Assembly (NCBI GenBank): GCA_047629095.1
Contig: JBLHWM010000004.1
Location: forward strand, 1 to 36,658
Direction: 5' to 3'
From: CALBMX01 sp047629095
GTDB lineage: Bacteria > Planctomycetota > UBA1135 > GCA-002686595
Length of the DNA stretch: 36,658 nucleotides
Shown here: positions 25,919-33,223 of the stretch, one piece after another
How positions within the stretch are numbered: the first letter of the stretch is position 1
Layout: the number at the start of each line of letters is the position of its first letter
Position numbers and translations under genes: made by a program
Notes under the pieces: model-generated
Database searches by the model: none
What the model was told of the DNA's origin: nothing
What the model saw: only the letters and a program-made list of their open reading frames with translations

Positions 25919-26502
25919 TACTGGTCGCCCCCGTCCTTCTTGCCACTCAGACTCGGCGTATACGGATTGCTCTTTGCCCAGCTCGGCGTCTTCGGCTCGG
26001 CACCAATGCTCTCCGCCACGGCGAGCTCGACAGCCTCGACGATCTGCGTGTAGCCAGTGCAGCGACACAAGTTCCCGGACAATGCCTCGCGGATCTCTGC
26101 GCGATCCGGCGTCGGGTTCTCATTCAGCAGAGCTCGAGCCGACAGCATCATGCCCGACTGGCAAAACCCGCACTGCAGAGCGCCGCACCTATCAAAGGCA
26201 TCCTGCACAGGATCGAGTCCCGTCCCCCCCGCCTTGCGGTGGGCCGGCTGCAGACCCTCGATCGTCTGGATCTGCTTGCCCTTGGCCGTGCCCCCCAGGA
26301 TCAGGCACGACAGCTGGGGCTTCCCGTCCACAAGTACGGTACAAGCGCCGCAGTCACCCTTGTCGCACCCTTGCTTGGAGCCCGTCAGCCCAAGTTCGTA
26401 GCGCAGGATTTCGAGCAGGGTCCAATGGGCCGGTGCGCTGACGCGCATGCGGTCCCCATTGATCATCAGTTCAAGTGCAATCAGGCTAGACATGAGCGTC
26501 AT
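25918..26502 (-). CDS. hcrC: Molybdenum hydroxylase 2Fe-2S subunit (HcrC/XdhC-type small subunit)
   Basis: Electron-transfer subunit with two 2Fe-2S clusters. The N-terminal plant-type ferredoxin motif is CDKGDCGACTVLVDG with a fourth Cys in LSCLI; the C-terminal helical motif is CGFCQSGMM plus CRCTGYTQIVEA. The first gene of the operon on the minus strand; its TAA overlaps the ATG of the Mo subunit. The start is placed at ATG 26502 (MTLMSSLIALELMING), just after a purine-rich GGGAAGAGA; ATG 26493 is equally possible and 26529 less so. The C-terminal ~30 residues (after VAESIGAEP) are an extension that looks unstructured. Confidence 0.87.
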   Translation of the reverse strand: MTLMSSLIALELMINGDRMRVSAPAHWTLLEILRYELGLTGSKQGCDKGDCGACTVLVDGKPQLSCLILGGTAKGKQIQTIEGLQPAHRKAGGTGLDPVQDAFDRCGALQCGFCQSGMMLSARALLNENPTPDRAEIREALSGNLCRCTGYTQIVEAVELAVAESIGAEPKTPSWAKSNPYTPSLSGKKDGGDQ

Positions 26503-26757
26503 TCTCTCTTCCCAGCCGGGTCTCGGCAAGCCCTAGGGCCGGATCCCCGACCAAGCGGCGCCTGCAGCCTGCCCAAATGGTCCGATTCGCCTTCCCGACA
26601 TCCAAATTGAAGCCCCATAACTCTGCCCCCTATGGTCGAATCTAACAAGAGCATCTAGCCCTCCGATGACCTCCCTCGAAGCGGCTTTGGGGTGACAAGA
26701 GCGGCGAGCTCTCTCAAGTACCTTCTAAATCCAAAGGCCCCTCAACAGGACTCGATA

Positions 26758-28080
26758 ATGACTCGCCCACTTGTCTTGACTCTGCTCGCACTCGCACTCT
26801 CCTCCGGCCCCGCCCTCGCAGGCCAAGTCTGGGTTGTCGATGACAACGGTGGACCCGGTGTCGACTTCACGGACGTCGATCAAGCCGTTGCGGCAGCCGC
26901 CGACGGCGACACGTTGCTGATTCGAGCCGGCAGCTACTCGGACCTGATCGTCTTCGACAAGTCCCTTTCCGTCATCGCTGACACGGGACCGATCCCCACC
27001 ATCGCGGGCGCGAGCGTTCGCAACATCTCTGCCGGCAAGGTTGTGCGCCTCGCGGGCCTTAAGATTACGAGTCCGACTGAGGTCGGTTTGCAAATCAAGA
27101 ACAGCGCGGGCCATGTCTGGATCGAGGACTGCACGGTCACTGGCGCCGGTGGGTTTGGTGACTTCATTGCGCCAGTCCCCCACCCGAACGGCTATGACGG
27201 AATTACAGTGAGCTCATCGAGCGCTGTCTCGATCAACGGCTGCTCGATTTTTGCTGGAGACGGAGCCCACTACATTCCCCAAGTGGGAATTCATGGCGAC
27301 GGCGCCAACGCACTCTACATCTTTGGCTCATCCAGGGTCTCTGTCTCCGGAACCGACATCCATGGCGGCAACGGCGGCAGCGTCTTCGACGATGATGCTG
27401 CTTGGGACGGCGCCTGGGGTGGCGACAGCATCTCCCTGCAAAACGATAGTGAGCTCGTGCTGATTGGCAGCTCTCTCTTCAGCGGAGCAGGCGGATTCGG
27501 CGGCGCGGACTTCGACATCTTTGGCGGGTCTTCCTGTGGGATTGGTGGCAACGCAGGAGACTGCATCGTCGGAAGCGGACCCGGCTCCCAGGCCCTTTTG
27601 CACTCCACGGGAAACTCGTTCACTTTGGGCACTCCTGGCCCTCCCTACCCGGGCACGTCCTGCTCGGCCGGTGCCCCCGGCCAGGAGAACCTGCTGCCTC
27701 CGACTGCCATCGACATGATGTCGACGGACTACTTCGGCCTCAGCGTTTCCAGCCCTGTCCGCGCGGGTCAACCTGTAACGCTCTCAGGTCTCGGTTTGCC
27801 GAATGCGCCGCTGCTCTTGGCCCTATCCCCATCCCCGGCCTGGTCCTTCCTTGGAAGTCAGGTAGGCTTGGATTTGGTCGACCCCCTAGCCCTCAAGATC
27901 CTCCCCATGGGCACCACGTCCGCTTCTGGCACCTACGCCAAGGTCTTCCCCACGCCGGGCTCTGTCCCCGCCGGACAGTCGCTGACTTTCTACTTGCAAG
28001 TCGTCGGCGTGGACCCGGTGCTCTCTCGAATCTCCCTGGGCGCAGCGGCTAGCTTGAGCCTGCTAGACTCGAACCTGTAG
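26758..28080 (+). CDS. Secreted right-handed beta-helix protein
   Basis: Exported protein, 440 aa, with a clear signal peptide (MTRPLVLTLLALALSSGPALAG). Next comes the DFTDVDQAVAAAADGD motif and repeated beta-helix turns of the form SVSINGCSI / SVSGTDIHGGNGG, then a Gly/Cys-bearing stretch and a C-terminal beta domain (~115 residues). It is a paralogue of the protein at the left end of the window. No catalytic residues are recognised; it is probably structural or carbohydrate-binding on the cell surface. The frame is open back to a GTG at 26692, but ATG 26758 gives the clean signal peptide. A strong hairpin follows the stop. Confidence 0.82.
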   Translation: MTRPLVLTLLALALSSGPALAGQVWVVDDNGGPGVDFTDVDQAVAAAADGDTLLIRAGSYSDLIVFDKSLSVIADTGPIPTIAGASVRNISAGKVVRLAGLKITSPTEVGLQIKNSAGHVWIEDCTVTGAGGFGDFIAPVPHPNGYDGITVSSSSAVSINGCSIFAGDGAHYIPQVGIHGDGANALYIFGSSRVSVSGTDIHGGNGGSVFDDDAAWDGAWGGDSISLQNDSELVLIGSSLFSGAGGFGGADFDIFGGSSCGIGGNAGDCIVGSGPGSQALLHSTGNSFTLGTPGPPYPGTSCSAGAPGQENLLPPTAIDMMSTDYFGLSVSSPVRAGQPVTLSGLGLPNAPLLLALSPSPAWSFLGSQVGLDLVDPLALKILPMGTTSASGTYAKVFPTPGSVPAGQSLTFYLQVVGVDPVLSRISLGAAASLSLLDSNL

Positions 28081-28102
28081 CCCTAGCTACACGAGCCCGT
28101 AA

Positions 28103-28147
28103 GCCACAAGTCGGGCGTACCCACAAAGGGTGCGCCAGACTTGTGGC
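28103..28147 (+). terminator. 20-bp hairpin after the beta-helix gene
   Basis: Arms 28103-28122 and 28128-28147 pair over 20 positions with one mismatch and one G-U wobble; the loop is ACAAA. It starts 22 bp after the stop codon. No U-tract follows. Confidence 0.7.
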
Positions 28148-28190
28148 ATGTACTCAGGGGTGCGGTTTGCCCGGTTGATAAACTTGGCCC

Positions 28191-29309
28191 ATGACGACGT
28201 CATTCACTCCCCTAAAGTTCGGCTATGACAAGGCGTACATCGAGCGCATTGCCGATGGGGTTAGCCAGCAATGGCCACCTTTCCCGCACTCGGAATTCTG
28301 CAAGGCGGTGCTCGGCGAAGGTTGGGACCAGCTCGAGCTCAAGGCGCGCATGAAGCGCATCTCCGCCTGCCTGGACGAGCGGCTTCCAACGGACTTGCCC
28401 GCCTTCTTGGGGGCCATCGAGCACGTCGCCCCTCACTTCCCGAGCTTCCTGGGCATGCTCTTCCCCGACCTCGTCGAGCTACGTGTTGGGCGCGACTTTC
28501 AGCGCCACTGGGACCTGGGCGCAGGTGCCCTCGCGAGGCTTACCAAGTACTCAAGCTCCGAGTTCGCTGTGCGCCCGATGATTGTCGAGGACCAGCAGCG
28601 CATGCTCGCCCAGATGCAGGAATGGGCGACGAGCGACTGCGAGCACCTGCGCCGGCTGGCCAGCGAGGGTTGCCGGCCACGCTTGCCCTGGGCCATGGCT
28701 CTGCCCGAGCTCAAGCGCGACCCGTCGCCGCTCTTGCCGATCCTTGAGAGCCTGCGCGACGACGAGTCCGAGTACGTGCGGCGCAGCGTGGCAAACAACC
28801 TCAATGACGTGGCGAAGGATCATCCGGATGTTGTGCTTGGTGTCGCCGAGCGTTGGCTCGAGGAGGCTCCAAGCTGCGCTTCTCCGAAGCACCGAAGGCG
28901 CATGGTGAAGCACGCCTGCCGTACGCTGCTCAAGGCGGGAGACGGTCGCGCTATGGCCCTATTTGGGTTCCGGGATCCGAGGGGGCTATCGATCCGCGAC
29001 CTGAAGCTCGACCGCGCAAAAATCAAGCTCGGCGACACGCTCGGCTTCGACCTTACGATCTCTAGCAAGGACCCCATTGGGCTCGTTCGCGTCGAATACG
29101 CCGTCCATTATCAAAAAGCCAACGGGAGCCTGAGCCCCAAGGTCTTCAAAATCAGCGAGTTCGATTGCGCCGAGACCAACCGCACAGTCCGCCGCCGCCA
29201 CCACTTCCGAGACCTCAGCACCCGGCGCCACCATGCGGGACCGCACCGCATCGAGATCCGGCTCAATGGCACCCCTAAAGCCCACGCCGACTTCGACCTC
29301 TCTCGCTAG
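28191..29309 (+). CDS. DNA alkylation repair glycosylase, AlkC-like with C-terminal Ig-like domain
   Basis: HEAT-like-repeat DNA glycosylase family (AlkC/AlkD), removing alkylated bases such as 3-methyladenine without base flipping. Residues ~1-265 are helical repeats with the hallmark segments GCRPRLPWAMALPELKRDP and YVRRSVANNLNDVAKDHPD. Residues ~270-370 are beta-rich (LDRAKIKLGDTLGFDLTI, LVRVEYAVHYQKANG, HAGPHRIEIRLNG), consistent with the Ig-like domain known in AlkC and absent from AlkD. Length, 372 aa, fits AlkC. Family membership is firm; the AlkC rather than AlkD assignment rests on the C-terminal domain. It is a single gene; the SEC-C protein starts 70 bp downstream. Confidence 0.88.
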   Translation: MTTSFTPLKFGYDKAYIERIADGVSQQWPPFPHSEFCKAVLGEGWDQLELKARMKRISACLDERLPTDLPAFLGAIEHVAPHFPSFLGMLFPDLVELRVGRDFQRHWDLGAGALARLTKYSSSEFAVRPMIVEDQQRMLAQMQEWATSDCEHLRRLASEGCRPRLPWAMALPELKRDPSPLLPILESLRDDESEYVRRSVANNLNDVAKDHPDVVLGVAERWLEEAPSCASPKHRRRMVKHACRTLLKAGDGRAMALFGFRDPRGLSIRDLKLDRAKIKLGDTLGFDLTISSKDPIGLVRVEYAVHYQKANGSLSPKVFKISEFDCAETNRTVRRRHHFRDLSTRRHHAGPHRIEIRLNGTPKAHADFDLSR

Positions 29310-29379
29310 GCTCCACCATTGGGCGCAATCGAACCCGGTAAGCACACCGGTGGCCGGAAAGCTCCGCTAGAATCTCCCC

Positions 29380-29877
29380 ATGAGCAAGAAGCAGATCCTA
29401 CTCGACATCGCCGCGTTCCTTGACTCCGGCCCTTCTGTGATGCTGAGCGCGCCGGATCGGGATGGTCAGCGCAAGGTGCTCGAGGCCTTTCTCGAGGTCT
29501 GCTACAACGAGCTCGGTACGGCCCCCCGGTTCCTAGACGGCGACGGCATTCGCACGGTGCTCACCGCTAGGCTGCCCCGGCACTTCAAAGCCAAGGACGC
29601 CGTGGCGAAGCTGGCCCCGGATGTCATTGGTGCGTTTCTCGAGCACCTGACAGGTATCGCCAACGTGCCCTTCGCATTCGAGATGCGGCTCGGCCTGCAA
29701 GACGCCGAGCCCGCGTATCTTGAGGCCCTCGCCAAGGGGCCCGAGGGTGTGCTTGCGACGGGGCGAAAGCCGGATCCTTTTCAACACGGTGCCGTGAAGC
29801 TGGGGCGCAACGATCCCTGCTCCTGTGGCAGCGGGAAGAAGTACAAGAAGTGCCACGGTAAGAAGGACAGCGCTTAG
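29380..29877 (+). CDS. SEC-C metal-binding motif protein
   Basis: 165-aa cytosolic protein. Residues 1-135 are helical with no family that I recognise. The C-terminus is a SEC-C zinc-binding motif like that of the SecA tail: GRNDPCSCGSGKKYKKCHG with C147, C149, C158 and H159. Such modules in small proteins often mediate ribosome, SecB-like or nucleic-acid contacts; the role here is unknown. The gene follows the AlkC-like gene in the same direction by 70 bp and may or may not be co-transcribed. Confidence 0.8.
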   Translation: MSKKQILLDIAAFLDSGPSVMLSAPDRDGQRKVLEAFLEVCYNELGTAPRFLDGDGIRTVLTARLPRHFKAKDAVAKLAPDVIGAFLEHLTGIANVPFAFEMRLGLQDAEPAYLEALAKGPEGVLATGRKPDPFQHGAVKLGRNDPCSCGSGKKYKKCHGKKDSA

Positions 29878-29916
29878 GGCCCGCGACCTTCAATCCCCCG
29901 CCGGAGAATTGAAAGT

Positions 29917-29982
29917 AGGGTCCAGGCTCCTAACGCGGCCATGTCGCTCCTACAAACGACGTGGACACAGAGCCCGGACCCT
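29917..29982. ncRNA. Candidate structured RNA element or long compound hairpin
   Basis: An outer stem of 13 pairs (29917-29929 with 29970-29982, one A-C mismatch) encloses an inner stem of 8 pairs (29939-29946 with 29957-29964, one G-U wobble) with a 10-nt loop. Two nested stems of this quality over 66 nt are unlikely by chance. The A-C mismatch of the plus strand becomes a U-G pair on the minus strand, while the inner wobble becomes A-C, so the strand is unsettled. No T-run follows. Confidence 0.4.
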
Positions 29983-30106
29983 ATGCGGGAGATATCGAAG
30001 ACTTGAACTAGGCCCGTTGAGGGGCAGGCGATCGCTCTAATCTGGGGGCGCAATCAGGATCGCGCGGGGTGCCTTGACAAATGGCGCTAGCGGAGAGGGG
30101 AAGTTG

Positions 30107-30136
30107 GGCGGTCTATCCCGAAGTAGCGGGACCGCC
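30107..30136. repeat. Hairpin in the 568-bp gap
   Basis: GGCGGT (30107-30112) pairs with ACCGCC (30131-30136), and CCCG (30117-30120) with CGGG (30127-30130) inside it, leaving a 4-nt CTAT bulge and a 6-nt loop. It could be a terminator or part of a longer RNA; TTAG follows on the plus strand. Confidence 0.4.
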
Positions 30137-30445
30137 TTAGCCAAAACATCGACTTGAGATCGAGGGAACTGGAGCGGCAAAGCGACTTTAGACGGCGCAT
30201 GATCTAAGCTGGCCCTCGCCGGATATGGGGCTCCGAAAGCGGACCATCCCTCTGCCGGTCTACAGTCACACTTCGGACGTAATGCGAAGGAGCAAATGAG
30301 GCGCAGGTCGCCATAGCAATTCGCCGCGTGATTTAGCTTCCCGTGTATGTATCGCCAAAGTCTGGGCGAACTCCGACCCTCCCTTTCCACTTGCTCGATC
30401 GCCTGAGTACCCTAAGGGCAACACTCCCCCAACCAAACGTTCACC

Positions 30446-30784
30446 ATGTCCTACGCATTCTATAGCTTCCTTCACATCGCCTCGATGTTCCTTTTCGTGG
30501 CCATGACCCAGCGCGCACTCGCCGCTCCCAAGGCGCGCGAATCCAAGCCTCTCCGCATCACGGCTGTCGTGGGCGTCATTGGCTTAGTAGCCGCCTTCGG
30601 CCTGCTCGCAAGGACGTCCTTTGGATGGCCGGGCTGGGTGATCGCCAAGCTGGTCATCTGGATTGCGATTGCAGCGATCCCCGGGATCGTTAAGGGCAAG
30701 CCCGAGCTAGCGCCGAAGATGACCATGGTCGTCATCGCCCTCGTGGTAGCCGCCGTCTACCTGGTCGTCTACAAGCCCTTCTAG
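30446..30784 (+). CDS. Small multi-helix membrane protein
   Basis: 112 aa with about four hydrophobic segments: ~4-22, 38-54, 62-80 and 91-109. Short polar loops carry RESKPLR and KGKPELAPK. The overall design, a short His-bearing first helix (FLHIASMFLF) and four helices of about 20 residues, resembles SirB-like or other small helix-bundle membrane proteins, but no signature is certain. It is convergent with the pst operon, with only 27 bp between stops. Function unknown. Confidence 0.65.
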   Translation: MSYAFYSFLHIASMFLFVAMTQRALAAPKARESKPLRITAVVGVIGLVAAFGLLARTSFGWPGWVIAKLVIWIAIAAIPGIVKGKPELAPKMTMVVIALVVAAVYLVVYKPF

Positions 30785-30811
30785 TCTAGGGGCCTGCGGC
30801 GCCAGTCCGGC

Positions 30812-31567
30812 TCAACCGTAGCGGCCTTCGATGTAGTCCGCTGTTTCCTGGTGCTTGGGCGTCAGGAACATGTCCTCGGTTTTGGTGTGCTCAATCACCT
30901 TGCCCATCAGCATGAAGATGCACTCGTCGCTCGCGCGCCGAGCCTGGGCCATGTTGTGGGTCACGATCAGGATCGTGTACTCACCGCGCAACTCCCAGAT
31001 CAGGTCCTCGACGGCTGCGGTCGCCTTCGGATCGAGAGCGCTACAGGGCTCGTCCATCAGCAGCACCCGCGGCTTCATCGGCAAGAGCCGTGCGATGCAG
31101 AGCTTCTGTTGCTCTTCTAGGGAGAGGCTGGTGGCGACATCGTCAAGGCGGTCCTTCACGTTGTCCCAAAGTAGGACCCGGCGAAGGGCCTTCTCGACCT
31201 CTTCATCTTGCTTCGCTCTGGACAGCCTCTTTGTGCTGTGCAGCTTAAGGCCGAAGAGCACGTTCTCGCGAATGGAGATCGGCAGGGCATTCGGGCGCTG
31301 GAAGACCATACCGATCTGCTTGCGCACCTGGACCAACTCCACATCCTCATCCATGACGTCTTCGCCAAAGACCTCCACGCTGCCGGATGTACGCACGTAG
31401 CTGTGCCTCTCGTTGATCCGATTGATCGTGCGCAGGAAGGTGGACTTGCCACAACCCGACGGCCCGATCATCGCGGTAATCTCGCCCTCGCGAACACTCA
31501 GGTCCACCTCGAAGAGAGCTTGGAAATCGCCATACCAGAGGGACAGGCCCTTGGTCTCGATGGCCAT
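30812..31567 (-). CDS. pstB: Phosphate ABC transporter ATPase PstB with degenerate ABC signature
   Basis: ATPase of the phosphate importer, 251 aa from ATG 31567 (the open frame to 31720 lies inside the previous gene). Walker A GPSGCGKS (35-42), Q-loop VFQRPNALP with Q90, Walker B LLMDEP (D172-E173) and switch His H204 (VTHNMAQA) are all canonical PstB. But the ABC signature, normally LSGGQQQRL, reads LSLEEQQKL (148-156): both glycines and the Gln are lost. The neighbouring paralogue has the reverse pattern. Its start is 10 bp after that gene's stop, so both are probably made together. Last gene of the pst operon. Confidence 0.92.
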   Translation of the reverse strand: MAIETKGLSLWYGDFQALFEVDLSVREGEITAMIGPSGCGKSTFLRTINRINERHSYVRTSGSVEVFGEDVMDEDVELVQVRKQIGMVFQRPNALPISIRENVLFGLKLHSTKRLSRAKQDEEVEKALRRVLLWDNVKDRLDDVATSLSLEEQQKLCIARLLPMKPRVLLMDEPCSALDPKATAAVEDLIWELRGEYTILIVTHNMAQARRASDECIFMLMGKVIEHTKTEDMFLTPKHQETADYIEGRYG

Positions 31568-31577
31568 GGTCTTTGTC

Positions 31578-32351
31578 TTACCCAAAGCGACCCTCCAGGT
31601 AGTCGGTTGTGCGTGAATCTTGCACGTTCCCGCGGAACAGCTCCTCGGTCTCACCGACCTCCACGAGCTCGCCTCCCAAGAAGAACGCTGTGCGGTCGGC
31701 CAGACGTCGCGCCTGGGCAACTAGGTTGCTGACCAGCACGATCGTGACCTCTTTCTTCAGCTCCTTGAGCACGTCTTCGATGCGCATGGTCGTAACTGGG
31801 TCGACGGCAATGGAGAACTCGTCGAGCAGCAGTAGCTCAGGAGATTGGGACAGGGCCCGAGCAATCGTGAGGCGCTGCTGCTGGCCGCCAGAGAGCAGGC
31901 TGCCGAGGGAGTCGAGTCGATCCTTGACCTCGTCGAAGAGCGCGGCGCGCGTGAGGCAGCGCTCGACGATGTCGTCGAGTTCCGACTTCGACTTGACGCC
32001 GGAGAGGCGCGGGGAGAGGGCCACGTTATCGTAGACCGAGAGGGGCAGACCGACCGGCAGGGGGAAGACCACGCCGATGCGACTCCGCAGGGCGTAGACA
32101 TCGCGCCAGGACTTCACGTCGATGCCGTCGAACTTGACCATCCCGGTCACGTTCATGCCAGGCGTCATCTCGTTCATGCGATTGATCGCACGGAGAAACG
32201 AAGTCTTGCCGCTGTTGGCCGGGCCGATGATGCCGAAGATCTCGTGCTCGCGAACGTCGAAGCTCGCGCTGTGCAGAGCGATCTGGTCGCCATAGCGAAT
32301 CGACAGCTCACGCACTTCGAGCTTCTTGACTTGGGTTATTGCCTCTACCAC
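31578..32351 (-). CDS. pstB: Phosphate ABC transporter ATPase PstB paralogue lacking Q-loop Gln and switch His
   Basis: Second PstB-type ATPase, 257 aa. Walker A is GPANSGKT (43-50), the ABC signature LSGGQQQRL (153-161) is intact, and Walker B LLLLDEF has D177 and E178. The Q-loop reads VVFPLPVGLP, with P97 in place of Gln, and the switch region reads LVSNLVAQA, with N209 in place of His. The start is GTG 32351, overlapping the pstA stop by 7 bp (GTGGTAG). It is too well conserved at family positions (SFLRAINRMNE, LSVYDNVALSP) to be a pseudogene. Paired with the downstream PstB it would form one complete and one degenerate composite ATP site. Confidence 0.9.
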   Translation of the reverse strand: MVEAITQVKKLEVRELSIRYGDQIALHSASFDVREHEIFGIIGPANSGKTSFLRAINRMNEMTPGMNVTGMVKFDGIDVKSWRDVYALRSRIGVVFPLPVGLPLSVYDNVALSPRLSGVKSKSELDDIVERCLTRAALFDEVKDRLDSLGSLLSGGQQQRLTIARALSQSPELLLLDEFSIAVDPVTTMRIEDVLKELKKEVTIVLVSNLVAQARRLADRTAFFLGGELVEVGETEELFRGNVQDSRTTDYLEGRFG

Positions 32352-33223
32352 TTCTTCTTGCCTCGCAGGTAAGTGCGGAATCCAATCGACACAGAGTTAA
32401 GGATCATGACGATCCCGATCAAGGTCAGCGCGACACCGTAGGGAAGACCCTCGGGGACGTCCGGCACCTGGGTCGAGATGACGTAGAGGTGCAGCGACAT
32501 GGCCATGGTCTGGTCGTAGACGCTGGTGGGCAAGAACGGCAGGAAGAGCGCCGCCCCCGTGAACATGATCGGTGCCGTCTCGCCGACCGTGCGCGAAACC
32601 TCAAGGATCACGCCGGTCAAGATACCGCTGATCGAGTTCGGGAGCACAATGCGCCAGATCGTCTGCCAGCGTGTAGCGCCCATGTTCCAGCACGCCTCGC
32701 GGAAGGGCTGGGGCACGGCCTGGAGCGACTCGCGCGTCGCGACAATCACCACCGGCAGAGTCATCACTGCCATGGTCAAGCTCGCAGCGAGGATGCTTGT
32801 GCCGAACTCAAAAAAGAGAACGAAAGCACCCACGCCGAAGAGGGCGTGAACAATCGAGGGCACGCCCGCCAGGTTGATGATGGCAAGGTTGATGACCCTG
32901 GTGAGCGTCGTGTCCTCCGCGTATTCACTCAGATAGATCGCAGCGGCCACACCGAAGGGCACCGAGGCCAGGAGCGCGACGGCTACAAGCCAAAGAGTGC
33001 CGACCAGGGCCGGGAAGATGCCCCCTTCCGTCATGCTGTTCCTGGGGAACTCCGTGAAGAAGGCCCAGCTAAAGGTGCCCTCACTCTTGACGATCAGGGT
33101 GACCAAGATCACCCCCACGGGGATGATCAAGGTAAGGGTCACCATGCCCAGAAGCAGGCGCACAAGACCTTCCTTGCGCCTGTTCCTCTGGTTTAGGTCC
33201 GTTGTTTGAAAGGAAGAGCTCAT
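32345..33223 (-). CDS. pstA: Phosphate ABC transporter permease PstA
   Basis: Inner-membrane permease subunit of the phosphate importer, 292 aa, with six predicted helices. The cytosolic coupling (EAA) loop is REACWNMGATRWQTIWRIVLP, and PstA-type segments include EGGIFPALVGTLWLV, GVPSIVHALFGVGAF and RTVGETAPIMFTGAA. It partners PstC. ATG at 33223 overlaps the pstC stop (ATGA), and its own stop overlaps the GTG of the next gene, so translation is coupled through the operon. Confidence 0.95.
   Translation of the reverse strand: MSSSFQTTDLNQRNRRKEGLVRLLLGMVTLTLIIPVGVILVTLIVKSEGTFSWAFFTEFPRNSMTEGGIFPALVGTLWLVAVALLASVPFGVAAAIYLSEYAEDTTLTRVINLAIINLAGVPSIVHALFGVGAFVLFFEFGTSILAASLTMAVMTLPVVIVATRESLQAVPQPFREACWNMGATRWQTIWRIVLPNSISGILTGVILEVSRTVGETAPIMFTGAALFLPFLPTSVYDQTMAMSLHLYVISTQVPDVPEGLPYGVALTLIGIVMILNSVSIGFRTYLRGKKKW

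Larger units (their letters stand above)
29878..30445. other. 568-bp gap rich in inverted repeats, no convincing gene
   Basis: Three foldable elements occur: TTCAAT/ATTGAA (29889-29913), a compound stem at 29917-29982 and GGCGGT/ACCGCC (30107-30136). The minus-strand frame at 30037-30390 (117 codons) is rejected as a gene because its composition (many Trp, Cys, His, Pro) and lack of motifs look random. The region may hold a structured RNA or just gene-end signals. Confidence 0.45.

Noticed and set aside
25919..26068. N-terminal extension of the Mo-cofactor subunit
   Set aside because: It lies within the Fe-S subunit gene; the TAATG overlap at 25918 is the natural coupled start.
30037..30390. 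117-codon minus-strand ORF in the 568-bp gap
   Set aside because: Composition is not protein-like (excess Trp, Cys, His, Pro), there is no motif, and the region is full of inverted repeats.
31568..31720. N-terminal extension of the last PstB
   Set aside because: It lies within the upstream PstB paralogue; MAIETKGLSLWYG at 31567 is the normal PstB start.
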